Shown here: positions 25,291 through 34,167 of the stretch, in pieces
How positions within the stretch are numbered: the first letter of the stretch is position 1
Layout of the letters: the number at the start of each line of letters is the position of its first letter
Assembly: GCA_946482545.1 (NCBI GenBank)
Contig: CAMLRX010000020.1
Coordinates: 1 to 46,297, forward strand
Source of the DNA: an uncultured Flavihumibacter sp.
GTDB taxonomy: Bacteria > Bacteroidota > Bacteroidia > Chitinophagales > Chitinophagaceae
Length of the DNA stretch: 46,297 nt
Reading direction: 5' to 3'
Made by a program: the position numbers and the translations under genes
Notes under the pieces: model-generated
The model's input: only the letters and a program-made list of their open reading frames with translations
What the model was told of the DNA's origin: nothing
The model's database searches: none

Positions 25291-25315
25291 ATTTCCGGAA
25301 TCCCTAATTTGTGGC

Positions 25316-26119
25316 ATGAGCGCTAAAGTGAAGATCCTGCTGTTTTTTGGTACCATACTGGGTATCCTGATCGCCGCGTATGTTTGGTGGGTGCCGGCCC
25401 TTGCGGAAAAATTCGCGGGCAGATTGCCTGTTTCCTACGAGCAATCTGTAGGCCAGCAGTTGTATGATCAGATGCGGAAAACCTGGGATGTGGATGAAGA
25501 AAGAACCCGTCTGCTCCAGCTTTTTTACGACGACCTGAATTACGACCGTGCTTATAATACAAAAGTTACCGTGGTGAAATCTCCAGAGAAAAACGCTTTT
25601 GCTTTACCCGGCGGTTTTATTGTAGTGTACACTGGCATTCTGGAAGATATGCCTTCGGCCGAAGCACTTGCCGCACTGCTGGCGCACGAAACAGCACACA
25701 TCACCCAGCGCCACACCTTACGCAATATCATGCGGAGTATGGGCCGCGGCATGCTGATCGCACTTGTTACCGGGAACGGAGATGGTGTGGCGGGCGCGAT
25801 ATTGAGCCGGGCCAATGAATTAAAAGGATTGGAGTATTCCCGCGAACTGGAAACCGAAGCCGACAATCAGGGCCTCGCCTTCATGAAGAAAAGAAAGATC
25901 AACCCCAGCGGCATGAAAGTATTGATGGAATTCCTCGCGGAAGAAACGGCCGGAAGTGAGCCCGCTGCTTTCATGAGCACCCACCCGCTTTTCGATACCC
26001 GGATTGCCAACATCGATGCCCAGCTCAAAAATATTTCCGAAGAGACCAAAGATGCGCGGCTCAACGAATTTTTCAAGATCATCAAAGCAGGAGAGGCCGC
26101 ACCTTCAGGAGATTGGTAA
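25316..26119 (+). CDS. M48-family zinc metalloprotease
   Basis: A 267-residue membrane-anchored protease with one N-terminal helix (about residues 5-25, ILLFFGTILGILIAAYVWWV). The zinc motif HETAH, extended as AHITQRH, occurs near residue 125, and the third ligand Glu is in the ELETEADNQG stretch, typical of M48 subfamilies such as BepA/LoiP-type peptidases. The catalytic part should face the periplasm and may help turn over outer-membrane proteins. The start at 25316 is chosen because the longer open frame from 25103 would run through the terminator hairpin. It is followed by a gene-free repeat region. Confidence 0.9.
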   Translation: MSAKVKILLFFGTILGILIAAYVWWVPALAEKFAGRLPVSYEQSVGQQLYDQMRKTWDVDEERTRLLQLFYDDLNYDRAYNTKVTVVKSPEKNAFALPGGFIVVYTGILEDMPSAEALAALLAHETAHITQRHTLRNIMRSMGRGMLIALVTGNGDGVAGAILSRANELKGLEYSRELETEADNQGLAFMKKRKINPSGMKVLMEFLAEETAGSEPAAFMSTHPLFDTRIANIDAQLKNISEETKDARLNEFFKIIKAGEAAPSGDW

Positions 26120-26508
26120 ACTTCATAGCTCCTCCACTTACACAAAAACCGCTATCCCCGGAAAGGAAATTCTAATGCATCCTGATTGGAGATGCCTCTC
26201 CATACTTCAACCTTTCCTGCTTAATTAACGCTCCGCGTCTGCGAGGCACGAAGCAGTGCGCCGTGGCGAGAAATTTCTTCTCCCCAGGCAACCAATTTAC
26301 ACCTTCCCCAGCAAACCTTCCAATTCAAAAGAAGAGTACTGAAAAATCAAGTTCAATAACTATACTAACCGCAACCCTTAATCCTCCTGCTCAATCAACG
26401 CCTTGCGTCCTTGTTGCTTTGCGTTCTTTGCGTGAAAAGAGAATAGAATTCAACCAAAAAAAATGCCGCTCCTCAACAGAAGCGGCATTACTATTAAAAC
26501 GAAATTTT
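26120..26508. repeat. 389-bp gene-free region with dispersed TTGCGTCCTTG-type repeats
   Basis: The unit at 26399-26438 contains TTGCGTCCTTG and TTTGCGTG, and the same string type is found at 38851-39042. A decayed copy starts at 26221. Both are preceded by a CCT(T/C)CCTGCT-AAT-AACGC stretch similar to the sequence before 39007. No credible open frame exists here. Confidence 0.6.
26456..26489 (-). terminator. Terminator of the aconitase gene
   Basis: On the minus strand AATGCCGCT and AGCGGCATT (complements of 26481-26489 and 26462-26470) form a perfect 9-bp stem, followed by eight T. Confidence 0.9.
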
Positions 26509-28776
26509 CTAATTCTTAGCAAACTCAGCGCGGATCACATTCAGCGCCCCACCTGCCTTGAACCACTGAATCTGTTGTTCATTGTAGGTATGGTTCACTG
26601 GAAACTGCTCTCTGCTGCCGTCTTTGTGGGTAAGTACCACCGTAAGCGGCGCGCCGGGTGCGAATTCAGTGAGTCCTTCAATATCGATCACATCATCTTC
26701 CTGGATGCGGTCATAATCTTCTTTGTTGGCGAAAGTAAGCGCCAGCATACCTTGCTTTTTCAGGTTGGTTTCGTGGATACGCGCGAAACTCTTCACGAGG
26801 ATAGCGCGTACACCGAGGTGACGTGGTTCCATCGCTGCGTGTTCACGGCTGGAGCCTTCACCATAGTTTTCGTCACCCACCACCACGCTTCCGAGACCTG
26901 CGGCTTTGTAAGCGCGTTGCGTGGCCGGAACCGGGCCGTATTCACCAGTAAGCTGGTTCTTGATTTTATCGGTTTCGTTGTTGAAAGCGTTTACGGCGCC
27001 GATCAGCATGTTGTTGGAAATGTTATCGAGGTGACCGCGGTATTTTAACCAGGGACCCGCCATGGAAATATGGTCGGTAGTACATTTTCCTTTTGCTTTG
27101 ATCAGCAGTTTCAGTCCGCGCAGTTCTGTGCCTTCCCATGCGGAGAAGGGTTCCAGTAACTGGAGACGGTCGCTGCTTGGGCTTACAGCCACAGATACGG
27201 AAGAGCCGTCGGCGGCAGGTGCCTGGTAGCCGGCATCTTCCACTTCAAAACCTTTCACGGGCAATTCAATGCCTGCTGGTTCGTCCAGTTTCACCTGGGC
27301 ACCTGCTTCGTTGGTCAGTGTATCGGTGATGGGGTTAAAAGTGAGACTACCTGCTATCGCGAAGGCGGTCACTATTTCAGGAGAGGCCACGAATGCGTGT
27401 GTATTGGGGTTACCATCTGCTCTTTTAGCGAAGTTCCTGTTGAAGGAAGTGATGATGGAGTTTTTCTCTCCTTTTTCAGCGCCATGACGCGCCCACTGCC
27501 CGATGCAGGGACCGCAGGCATTGGCCAGCACCACACCACCAATATCGGCGAAGGTGTTCAGGATACCATCTCTTTCTGCGGTGAACCGAACCAGTTCAGA
27601 GCCGGGCGTAATGGTGAACTCAGACTTTGCTTTCAGGTTCTTGGAAGCAGCCTGGTCGGCAATAGAAGCCGCGCGGGTCATGTCTTCATAAGAAGAGTTG
27701 GTGCAAGAACCTATCAGACCCACATCCAGTTTTGCGGGCCAGTTGTTGGTGCGTACCGCTTCGGCGAATTTGCTGAGGGGCCATGCCAGGTCCGGGGTGA
27801 ATGGTCCGTTGATATGCGGTTCCAGTTCTGAAAGATTGATCTCAATCAGTTGGTCATAATATTTTTCAGGAGATGCGTATACTTCAGCATCGGGACGCAG
27901 GTGATCACGTACGCCATCGGCCAGGTCGGCTACCTCAGCCCTTTCGGTACCACGGAGGTAAGCGCTCATTTTATCGTCGTAGGCGAACAGGGAACAGGTT
28001 GCGCCGATTTCAGCACCCATGTTACAGATTGTGCCCTTACCGGTTGCGCTGAGGCTGTCGGCACCTTCACCGAAGTATTCCACGATAGCGCCGGTTCCAC
28101 CTTTTACGGTGAGGATGCCCGCCACTTTCAGGATTACGTCTTTCGCTGCAGTCCAGCCATTCATTTTGCCGGTCAGTTTTATACCGATCAGTTTGGGCAT
28201 TTTCAGTTCCCAGGGCAGTCCGGCCATAACGTCCACCGCATCTGCACCACCCACACCGATCGCGATCATACCAAGACCACCCGCGTTAGGCGTGTGAGAG
28301 TCGGTACCAATCATCATACCACCGGGGAAGGCATAGTTTTCCAGCACCACCTGGTGGATGATACCAGCGCCGGGTTTCCAGAAACCGATGCCATATTTAT
28401 TGGATACCGAAGCGAGGAAATCGTACACTTCTTTGTTTACATCAATAGCAGTGGCGAGGTCGGCCTCGGCACCCACTTTCGCCTGGATCAGGTGATCACA
28501 GTGTACACTGGAGGGAACAGCGGCTTTTGCTCTTCCGCAGGTCATGAACTGGAGCAGCGCCATCTGGGCGGTTGCATCCTGCATGGCCACGCGGTCCGGG
28601 GCAAAGTCAACATAATCCTTACCACGCTCATAAGCGCTTTTCGCGGGTGAATAAGTGTGCGCGTACAGGATTTTTTCTGCCAAAGTCATTGGTCGTCCCA
28701 GCAATTGACGGGCAGCAGCTACTTTACCGGGGAGTTCTCCATATACCTTTTTGATCAAGTCCAAGTCGAAAACCAT
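26509..28776 (-). CDS. Aconitate hydratase
   Basis: A TCA-cycle enzyme converting citrate to isocitrate through a [4Fe-4S] cluster. With the start at 28776 it has 755 residues, the length common in Bacteroidota and close to mitochondrial-type aconitase. The cluster cysteines are in [13 protein letters not shown] and [10 protein letters not shown]. The C-terminal swivel domain contains [11 protein letters not shown] with the substrate-binding SSREH. A longer open frame to 28857 would add 27 residues of low-quality sequence and is rejected. It is transcribed alone and ends at a strong hairpin. Confidence 0.95.
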   Translation of the reverse strand: MVFDLDLIKKVYGELPGKVAAARQLLGRPMTLAEKILYAHTYSPAKSAYERGKDYVDFAPDRVAMQDATAQMALLQFMTCGRAKAAVPSSVHCDHLIQAKVGAEADLATAIDVNKEVYDFLASVSNKYGIGFWKPGAGIIHQVVLENYAFPGGMMIGTDSHTPNAGGLGMIAIGVGGADAVDVMAGLPWELKMPKLIGIKLTGKMNGWTAAKDVILKVAGILTVKGGTGAIVEYFGEGADSLSATGKGTICNMGAEIGATCSLFAYDDKMSAYLRGTERAEVADLADGVRDHLRPDAEVYASPEKYYDQLIEINLSELEPHINGPFTPDLAWPLSKFAEAVRTNNWPAKLDVGLIGSCTNSSYEDMTRAASIADQAASKNLKAKSEFTITPGSELVRFTAERDGILNTFADIGGVVLANACGPCIGQWARHGAEKGEKNSIITSFNRNFAKRADGNPNTHAFVASPEIVTAFAIAGSLTFNPITDTLTNEAGAQVKLDEPAGIELPVKGFEVEDAGYQAPAADGSSVSVAVSPSSDRLQLLEPFSAWEGTELRGLKLLIKAKGKCTTDHISMAGPWLKYRGHLDNISNNMLIGAVNAFNNETDKIKNQLTGEYGPVPATQRAYKAAGLGSVVVGDENYGEGSSREHAAMEPRHLGVRAILVKSFARIHETNLKKQGMLALTFANKEDYDRIQEDDVIDIEGLTEFAPGAPLTVVLTHKDGSREQFPVNHTYNEQQIQWFKAGGALNVIRAEFAKN

Positions 28777-28916
28777 TGTATAAAATTTTAATGAAGAATG
28801 CTGTGTGCTTTGAGGCGCTGCGAATTTACTTAAAATTTGCCTTTTTGCCGAAACCATTGTTGTGATTCCCGTGTAATTTTGATAAATTAGCGGTATTAAA
28901 AAACCGGTGTTCCTCC

Positions 28917-29138
28917 ATGAAAAAGCTGAAAGATATCATTGAAATGAATGCTTTCGGGGTGTGTTCCTACCTGGGCGACAAAATGGGTATCGCCAGTTCC
29001 CGTATCCGCCTGTGGTTCGTGTATATTTCCTTCATGACCCTCGGTTCCCCGCTTATTATTTATATGATCGTGGCCTTTTGGGTGAATATGAAGCATTATA
29101 TGCTGTCGGCCCGCCGCAATCCGCTCCGCAACCTGTAG
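28917..29138 (+). CDS. PspC-domain membrane protein
   Basis: A 73-residue protein of the PspC family: a short cytoplasmic N-terminus with [27 protein letters not shown], then a hydrophobic hairpin (about residues 30-60). PspC proteins in other bacteria take part in the phage-shock response to membrane stress, but in Bacteroidota small PspC proteins occur without the rest of the psp system and their role is unclear. A full -7 match TAATTTTG stands at 28874-28881, although no good -33 is seen. The AraC-type regulator follows in the same direction after 68 bp. Confidence 0.87.
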   Translation: MKKLKDIIEMNAFGVCSYLGDKMGIASSRIRLWFVYISFMTLGSPLIIYMIVAFWVNMKHYMLSARRNPLRNL

Positions 29139-29206
29139 CCATTCACATTTGATTAACCCGTACCCATCTGCTTAATGGGTACTTTTGGTGATTATTCCGG
29201 AAGCCG

Positions 29207-30205
29207 ATGATCACCTATAAATACAGTTATACCAATTACAAAGATTGGCTTGCCGGGTTCGCCCGCGCGATGGGAACATCTCCCCGGAATGAACACCACT
29301 TTGTGATTCCGGCAGCCTTTGGGCAGGGGCATATCTGGCAATTCTCGCTTCCGAACGGACTTGATATGGTGATCTGCGATTTTAAACTCTCCGAAAACCT
29401 GGTGTTGCACCGCACCGCTTCGCCCAGCAGGTATTATACCTTGCGTTTCGACGAGGTGCTGGTGTCTGAGGAACTGGAAGTGCGTATTCATGATGACAGC
29501 GTAAAAGAAAAAGGACACCTTCGTTCAGCCGTTACACTTACCTGCGATATGTTCGATTTAGAAGTGCTGCTGTCGAAAGGTTCTTCCGTACGATCTATTG
29601 CCCTGTTGTTCCCGGAAACCTGGCTGGCCCGGTATTTCGATTTCAAAGAGCCAGAATCGGTATTGAAACAATACCTGGCTATGAAAACGGCCAGTCTGAA
29701 CTTTGAACCCATCGATACCAACTACCGCCAACTGATGAACGAAATTTTTTCGTTTTCGCCGGAGCATCCTTTGTGGCTCGCGAAACTCGAGAACAGGACC
29801 ATGCTGCTGGCAGAACGTTTTTTTACCAGGTTGTTCGATAAACTGGCCGGGAATAAAAGCCTGAAACCCGGTGTTTCCCCTTTAGATGTTCAATTGCTGA
29901 TGGAAGTAGAGTCGGCCCTCCTCAAAAGTATTGATTCAGCCCCGCCAACTATACCGGAACTGTCACGAATGGCTTCTATGAGTCCTTCCAAACTGAAGAA
30001 GCATTTCAAAACAGTGTATGGACTGCCCGTTTATAAATATTATCAGAAGCACCGGATGCATGAGGCCCGCAAGTTGTTATTGTCTGGGAAATACTCCGTA
30101 AAAGAAGTGGGGCTTCGCCTCGGTTACTCCAACCTGAGCCACTTCGCGCTCGCCTTCAAAAAAGAGTTCAGTGTGCTTCCAAGTGAAGTACTGTTACTGA
30201 ATTAA
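29207..30205 (+). CDS. AraC-family transcriptional regulator
   Basis: A 332-residue protein with a C-terminal AraC/XylS double helix-turn-helix (about residues 245-330). The second helix region reads VKEVGLRLGYSNLSHFALAFKKEFSVLPSEV, close to the family signature. The N-terminal 220 residues form a cupin-like sensory region I cannot assign to a ligand. Such regulators usually act as activators of nearby or remote operons. No target operon is evident, since the downstream gene is 411 bp away and separated by a terminator. Confidence 0.9.
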   Translation: MITYKYSYTNYKDWLAGFARAMGTSPRNEHHFVIPAAFGQGHIWQFSLPNGLDMVICDFKLSENLVLHRTASPSRYYTLRFDEVLVSEELEVRIHDDSVKEKGHLRSAVTLTCDMFDLEVLLSKGSSVRSIALLFPETWLARYFDFKEPESVLKQYLAMKTASLNFEPIDTNYRQLMNEIFSFSPEHPLWLAKLENRTMLLAERFFTRLFDKLAGNKSLKPGVSPLDVQLLMEVESALLKSIDSAPPTIPELSRMASMSPSKLKKHFKTVYGLPVYKYYQKHRMHEARKLLLSGKYSVKEVGLRLGYSNLSHFALAFKKEFSVLPSEVLLLN

Positions 30206-30616
30206 AAAAGAATAATTTTTTTTTGGGATATGTAGAGATATTTCCCTAATATTGACAAGTCAGGTTCATGATTGGCCCGATAAGGGCATAAAATAATTTA
30301 CCTGGGCTTTATTTTTGAGACGGTTTAGTAAGTTTTTTCCCCGGGTCCCGTTTTTACTATCCACCCTTCCGGAAAAACCAACCCGTCCATCCGATCGAAA
30401 GGCCGTTGTCCAACCTATTTAAAAACCATAGTTACATTCCCAACCTTCCTGAAAATATTTAAAATCAATTTTCGCCTTTGGAAAACGAATTGGTGGAGGC
30501 TGTATCAAAGTTTGGTACAGCCTCTTTTTATTTTCCTCAAACATTGATTTGAATTAAGCCCCGCAGTTTATTTTGGTACAGTTTTAGAATATCGATGGGC
30601 AATAAATTCTACCATC
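30206..30616 (+). other. 411-bp gene-free region with candidate small RNA (about 30324-30530)
   Basis: A perfect -7 box TATTTTTG lies at 30310-30317, without a clear -33. It is followed by about 200 pyrimidine-rich bases with no open frame and the strong terminator at 30496-30530. TAGTAA and TTACTA near 30326 and 30355 can pair early in the transcript. Either this is a separate small RNA or a long 3' untranslated region of the AraC gene. The right end carries the DUF4382 promoter (TAT TTTG near 30569-30575). Confidence 0.45.
30496..30533 (+). terminator. Intrinsic terminator between araC-type and DUF4382 genes
   Basis: GAGGCTGTA (30496-30504) pairs with TACAGCCTC (30516-30524), followed by TTTTTATTTT. 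Confidence 0.9.
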
Positions 30617-31408
30617 ATGAAAAAACTGATCCTTTCCCTTTCTATGTTGTGCAGTGTGGCTTTGCTTTGGACCGCATGCGACAAGAAAGATGAAGACAAT
30701 TCCGGTAAGGCCCGTGTTCAGGTAAGACTTACAGATGATCCAGGCGACTTCGATGCTGTTTATGTAGACGTAAGAGAAGTAAGAGTAAATATGACCGATG
30801 GCGATGATGATGGCTGGCAAACGCTTTCAGGCATAAGGCCAGGTATCTATAACCTGCTCGATCTTGTAAATGATAAGGATACATTGCTCGCCGATGCTTT
30901 CCTTCCTTCCGGGCGTATCCATCAGATGCGACTGGTATTGGGTTCCCAGAACAGTGTGGTGGTAAATGGTGTGGAAACACCACTTCAAACACCGAGCGCG
31001 CAACAAAGCGGATTGAAGTTAAATATCCAGCAGGATATTGATGGCGGCTTGCTATATGTGATTCTTCTCGATTTTGATGTAGCCAAATCTATTGTACACA
31101 CCGGTAATGGTAAGTTTATCTTAAAGCCGGTGATCAGAACCATCTTTGAATCAGTGGGCGGTTCAGTGAAAGGAGTGGTATTGCCCGATTCCGTGAAAGC
31201 AGCATTGTTGCTGATGAATGGAAACGATACCATCGCAAGTTCCTTCACCGGAAGTAATGGAGGATACCTGATGAAAGGACTTCCTTCCGGCAATTACTGG
31301 TTGAATGTTCGACCACTTCATCCTGATTTTGATACGGCAGTGGTGAACAACATTGTGGTGAATGCAGGAAGTGTGACCTGGGTGGATACGGTGCGGTTGC
31401 AGAAATAA
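30617..31408 (+). CDS. DUF4382 lipoprotein with C-terminal carboxypeptidase-regulatory-like domain
   Basis: A 263-residue lipoprotein: signal peptide to residue 20, lipobox LWTAC with Cys21, then the acidic DKKDED stretch after the cysteine. Residues about 30-175 form the DUF4382 domain, recognisable by RVQVRLTDDPGDFDAVYVDVREVRVN and a later LVLGSQNSVVVNG. Residues 180-263 form a beta-sandwich of the carboxypeptidase-regulatory type (GSVKGVVLPDS ... GGYLMKGLPSGNYWLNV). DUF4382 is common in exported Bacteroidota proteins with unknown function. The lipid anchor places it in the envelope, possibly surface-exposed. Confidence 0.85.
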   Translation: MKKLILSLSMLCSVALLWTACDKKDEDNSGKARVQVRLTDDPGDFDAVYVDVREVRVNMTDGDDDGWQTLSGIRPGIYNLLDLVNDKDTLLADAFLPSGRIHQMRLVLGSQNSVVVNGVETPLQTPSAQQSGLKLNIQQDIDGGLLYVILLDFDVAKSIVHTGNGKFILKPVIRTIFESVGGSVKGVVLPDSVKAALLLMNGNDTIASSFTGSNGGYLMKGLPSGNYWLNVRPLHPDFDTAVVNNIVVNAGSVTWVDTVRLQK

Positions 31409-31415
31409 ATTTTTT

Positions 31416-31475
31416 CACGCAATTGCTTTGTGCTGCGCACTTCGCAACGCCAAGTGGCAAAGACGCCAAGAGCGG
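31416..31475. repeat. Single degenerate copy of the GCAAAGACGC-type intergenic repeat
   Basis: CACGCAATTGCTTTG and GGCAAAGACGCCAAGAGCGG match the reverse complement of the repeat unit near 39007-39042 (CCGCTCCTTGCGTC and TCTTTGCGTG). It lies directly after the DUF4382 stop codon. Confidence 0.5.
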
Positions 31476-31535
31476 TTTAGTTGCTGGGTGTTTGATTGAT
31501 TTGTAAGTTTACTTTGTATAGTTCAATTCCCAATA

Positions 31536-31576
31536 AAACAAGCAAGGCATATCAAATCGATATGCCTTGCTTGTTT
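31536..31576. terminator. Bidirectional 18-bp hairpin terminator between DUF4382 and kdsA
   Basis: AAACAAGCAAGGCATATC (31536-31553) pairs without mismatch with GATATGCCTTGCTTGTTT (31559-31576) around a 5-base loop. Confidence 0.9.
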
Positions 31577-31594
31577 ATAAATTAAACTGAGTAT

Positions 31595-32413
31595 TTACAC
31601 TACAGCTTTTCTTAATCTCGTTAATTCTTTCAGTAATCCTTCCAATTTATCCAACTGCAACATGTTCGCGCCATCACTTTTTGCTTCGGCGGGATTAGGA
31701 TGCGTTTCGATGAACAAGCCATCAGCGCCTGCGGCAATGGCCGCTTTGGCAATGGTGCCGATCATGCCCGGATTACCGCCGGTTACGCCGCTGGTTTGGT
31801 TGGGCTGTTGCAGGGAATGCGTGCAGTCCATTACAACGGGAACATCAAAGGTGCGCATCACAGGGATGTTCCTGTAATCCACTACCAGATCCTGGTAGCC
31901 GAAGGTGGTCCCTCTTTCGGTGAGCATGATTTTTTCGTTTCCGGCTTTCCTGATTTTTTCCACCGCGAATTGCATGGAGGTGCCACTCAGGAACTGTCCT
32001 TTTTTTACGTTCACCACTTTGCCGGTTTCGGCGGCAGCGATCAGCAGGTCCGTTTGGCGGCAGAGGAAGGCTGGTATCTGTAAGATATCAGCATATTCCG
32101 CTGCCATGGCGGCTTCCGGAGCGGAATGAATATCGGTGGTGGTGGGGAGTTTGTAGTACGCTCCGGTCTTTTTTAAGAGAGAAAGTCCGGTGTCGTCGCC
32201 CAGTCCGGTAAAGGAATTGGCGCTGGTGCGGTTGGCCTTTCTGTAAGAAGACTTAAAAATATAAGGGATGCCCAGGGAGCGGCATATTTCACTTACTTTC
32301 CCGGCTACATCCATCAGCAACTGCTCACTTTCTATCACACAAGGGCCGGCAATAAGGAAGAACTGGGTAGGATCGTATTCCTGCCCTTTGAACAATGATT
32401 TCAGGTATTCCAT
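31595..32413 (-). CDS. kdsA: 3-deoxy-8-phosphooctulonate synthase (KdsA)
   Basis: Makes Kdo-8-phosphate from PEP and arabinose-5-phosphate, the committed step to Kdo in LPS. The 272-residue product starting MEYLKSLF contains the signature AGPCVIESEQLL (about residues 20-31), the KSSYRKANRTS loop (54-64), TERGTTFGYQDLVVD and the C-terminal GLFIETHPNPAEAKSDG. The open frame continues to 32476, but the start at 32413 is preferred, because a perfect -7 element TACCTTTG lies five bases before it. The mRNA would then be almost leaderless. It is divergent from the threonine dehydrogenase gene. Confidence 0.95.
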   Translation of the reverse strand: MEYLKSLFKGQEYDPTQFFLIAGPCVIESEQLLMDVAGKVSEICRSLGIPYIFKSSYRKANRTSANSFTGLGDDTGLSLLKKTGAYYKLPTTTDIHSAPEAAMAAEYADILQIPAFLCRQTDLLIAAAETGKVVNVKKGQFLSGTSMQFAVEKIRKAGNEKIMLTERGTTFGYQDLVVDYRNIPVMRTFDVPVVMDCTHSLQQPNQTSGVTGGNPGMIGTIAKAAIAAGADGLFIETHPNPAEAKSDGANMLQLDKLEGLLKELTRLRKAVV

Positions 32414-32417
32414 GCGG

Positions 32418-32425
32418 CAAAGGTA
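32418..32425 (-). promoter_or_regulatory. -7 element immediately before kdsA
   Basis: The minus strand reads TACCTTTG, a perfect match. Only four bases (CCGC) lie between its end and the kdsA ATG, so transcription should start at or next to the start codon. No TTTG is found at -33. Confidence 0.6.
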
Positions 32426-32489
32426 AAAGATTACGTGCAAACCGTTGCGCCATTTGTACATTCCGTAAACGGACAAATGAAAGTTTTAT

Positions 32490-32497
32490 TAGGTTTG
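32490..32497 (+). promoter_or_regulatory. -7 element of the threonine dehydrogenase gene
   Basis: TAGGTTTG is a perfect TAnnTTTG match, 21 bases before the ATG at 32519. No TTTG at -33 is evident. Confidence 0.5.
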
Positions 32498-32518
32498 TGC
32501 ACCCAAAAAATCAAATGA

Positions 32519-33463
32519 ATGGTAAGAGAGAAAATACTGGTAATAGGCGCTTGCGGACAGATAGGCGTTGAACTTACACTGGCCCTGCGAAAAGTATATG
32601 GCGGTTCAAACGTGATTGCGTCCGACCTTCGGGAGGAAAACGAGTTGCTGCGCGGCTCCGGCCCTTATGTACAACTGGATGCCATGAACAAAGAGATGTT
32701 GCATGTACTGGTAATCCGACACAACATAACACAGGTTTACCTGCTGGCGGCCATCCTTTCCGCAACGGGAGAGAAGAACCCCAACCTGGCCTGGTCGCTG
32801 AACATGCAGAGTCTGCTCAATCTGCTGGACATCGCGAAGGAGGAAAAACTTCACAAAGTGTACTGGCCCAGCAGCATCGCGGTATTCGGCCCCACTTCCC
32901 CTAAAAAAATGTGTCCCCAGCAAACGGTGATCGAACCCACCACGGTGTATGGAATCAGTAAATATGCGGGTGAGTTCTGGTGCAACTATTATTTCCAGCG
33001 GTACGGCGTGGATGTGCGTAGCCTGCGTTATCCCGGACTCATCAGTTACAAATCAGCGCCTGGTGGGGGGACAACAGATTATGCGGTGGAAATTTTCCAT
33101 GAAGCGCTGGAGGAAAATAGATACGAATGTTTCCTGAAGGATGATACCTATCTTCCTATGATGTACATGCCGGATGCCATTCGCGCCACCATTGAACTGA
33201 TGGAAGCGCCCGCGGATAAGATATCGGTGCGTACTTCTTATAACCTGGCTTCCATGAGTTTTTCTCCGGCAGAGATTGGTGCCGAAATCAAAAAGCATAT
33301 TCCTGAATTTGAAATCAGTTACAAGCCCGATTACCGCCAGCAGATCGCTGACAGTTGGCCACAAAGTATTGATGATGCCGTAGCCCGGAAAGACTGGGGA
33401 TGGAACCATGAATTCAACCTCGGAAAGATGACGGAAGACATGCTGAAGAACCTGAAGCCCTAG
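32519..33463 (+). CDS. L-threonine 3-dehydrogenase, short-chain (SDR/epimerase-like) type
   Basis: A 314-residue NAD+-dependent enzyme oxidising threonine to 2-amino-3-ketobutyrate, cytoplasmic. The Rossmann motif GACGQIG (residues 10-16) and the catalytic YxxxK in VYGISKYAGE (about 142-151) mark the extended short-chain family. The string SLRYPGLISYKSAPGGGTTDYAVEIF is diagnostic of the TDH branch known from Flavobacterium and from animals, rather than of UDP-sugar epimerases. The partner lyase (kbl) is not in the window. Its stop codon overlaps that of the convergent acylphosphatase gene. Confidence 0.92.
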   Translation: MVREKILVIGACGQIGVELTLALRKVYGGSNVIASDLREENELLRGSGPYVQLDAMNKEMLHVLVIRHNITQVYLLAAILSATGEKNPNLAWSLNMQSLLNLLDIAKEEKLHKVYWPSSIAVFGPTSPKKMCPQQTVIEPTTVYGISKYAGEFWCNYYFQRYGVDVRSLRYPGLISYKSAPGGGTTDYAVEIFHEALEENRYECFLKDDTYLPMMYMPDAIRATIELMEAPADKISVRTSYNLASMSFSPAEIGAEIKKHIPEFEISYKPDYRQQIADSWPQSIDDAVARKDWGWNHEFNLGKMTEDMLKNLKP

Positions 33464-33735
33464 CGGATGGTCCTGAAGTCTTCGAACCAGGTGTAAGGGA
33501 TCGGGCGGGATTCCACGTGTGTAACGATGGCGTTCTCCGATCCCTCCCAGCACCAATCCTTGAAGGCGATCAGTTGTTCAGTACTGCCGGTGGCGATCAG
33601 TAAAACGGTACCATCGGGCATGTTGCGGGCGGTACCGGTAAGACCCAGTTCCCTGGCTTTTTCGTTTGCTGTTGCCCGGTAGAAAACACCCTGCACTTTT
33701 CCACGCACAATAATCTCGATTGTTTCTTCTGCCAT
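33460..33735 (-). CDS. acyP: Acylphosphatase
   Basis: A 91-residue enzyme that hydrolyses acyl phosphates such as acetyl phosphate or carbamoyl phosphate. The substrate-binding loop GKVQGVFYRAT (residues 12-22) carries the conserved Arg20, and the catalytic Asn is in TARNMPDGTV (residues 35-44). Length is typical. It lies three bases downstream of the Rrf2-type regulator gene, so the two are probably cotranscribed. The convergent neighbour shares the palindromic CTAG, both stop codons being TAG there. Confidence 0.93.
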   Translation of the reverse strand: MAEETIEIIVRGKVQGVFYRATANEKARELGLTGTARNMPDGTVLLIATGSTEQLIAFKDWCWEGSENAIVTHVESRPIPYTWFEDFRTIR

Positions 33736-33738
33736 ACT

Positions 33739-34149
33739 TTATAGTTTGCCTATATCTGCCACTGTTCTTTTTTCCAGTATTCTGAGGGTCGCGTCGCGAA
33801 CGCTTACCATCACATCATGGAGTCCACACGATTTTTCGTCACAGTTTTTACATCGTTCGTAAAAGTTCAGACTCACACAGGGTAGGAGCGCGATGGGCCC
33901 GTCCAATAAACGCATCACTTCCGCAAGCTGAATATTTTTGGGCGATTTCTTAAAATAATAACCGCCGCCCTTTCCTTTTTTGCTGTCCAGTATATCAGCC
34001 TTTTTCATTTCCAGGAGAATGTTCTCCAGGAACTTGAGCGGGATTTTCTTTTTCTTCGAAATCTCTGCGATCAGAACCGGTTCGTCTGATTGTTTCTGTG
34101 CCAAATACATCAATGCCTGGAAGGCGTATTGCGTTTTCTTGCTGATCAT
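33739..34149 (-). CDS. Rrf2-family regulator with four-cysteine cluster
   Basis: A 136-residue winged-helix regulator of the Rrf2 family. The N-terminal part MISKKTQYAFQALMYLAQ and the wing KGKGGGYYFKK are typical. Cysteines stand at 91, 100, 103 and 108, close to the IscR/NsrR cluster region, so binding of an Fe-S cluster is plausible but the spacing is not identical to IscR. Neither isc/suf nor NO-detoxification genes are adjacent. Its leader has a perfect -7 box overlapping a direct repeat that may be its own operator. The acylphosphatase gene follows after three bases. Confidence 0.88.
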   Translation of the reverse strand: MISKKTQYAFQALMYLAQKQSDEPVLIAEISKKKKIPLKFLENILLEMKKADILDSKKGKGGGYYFKKSPKNIQLAEVMRLLDGPIALLPCVSLNFYERCKNCDEKSCGLHDVMVSVRDATLRILEKRTVADIGKL

Positions 34150-34167
34150 ACCGAGGGCCTTTGAAAT

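Noticed and set aside
25103..25315. Longer start for the M48 protease
   Set aside because: The extra 71 codons pass through a terminator hairpin and give no signal or membrane sequence typical of the family.
26263..27048. A 261-residue open frame on the plus strand across the repeat region and aconitase 3' end
   Set aside because: It is made of repeat sequence, the aconitase terminator and the reverse of aconitase; no protein features.
27850..28650. A 266-residue open frame on the plus strand opposite aconitase
   Set aside because: Shadow frame; aconitase motifs on the other strand are intact throughout.
30252..30284. E. coli-type promoter beginning TTGACA
   Set aside because: Bacteroidota primary sigma factor does not use this consensus, and no suitable second box stands at the right distance.
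33508..33526. parS-like site around CACGTG near parAB
   Set aside because: ATTCCACGTGTGTAAC shares only the central hexamer with the parS palindrome and lies inside the acylphosphatase gene. Other CACGTG occurrences (for example near 8248) are no better.
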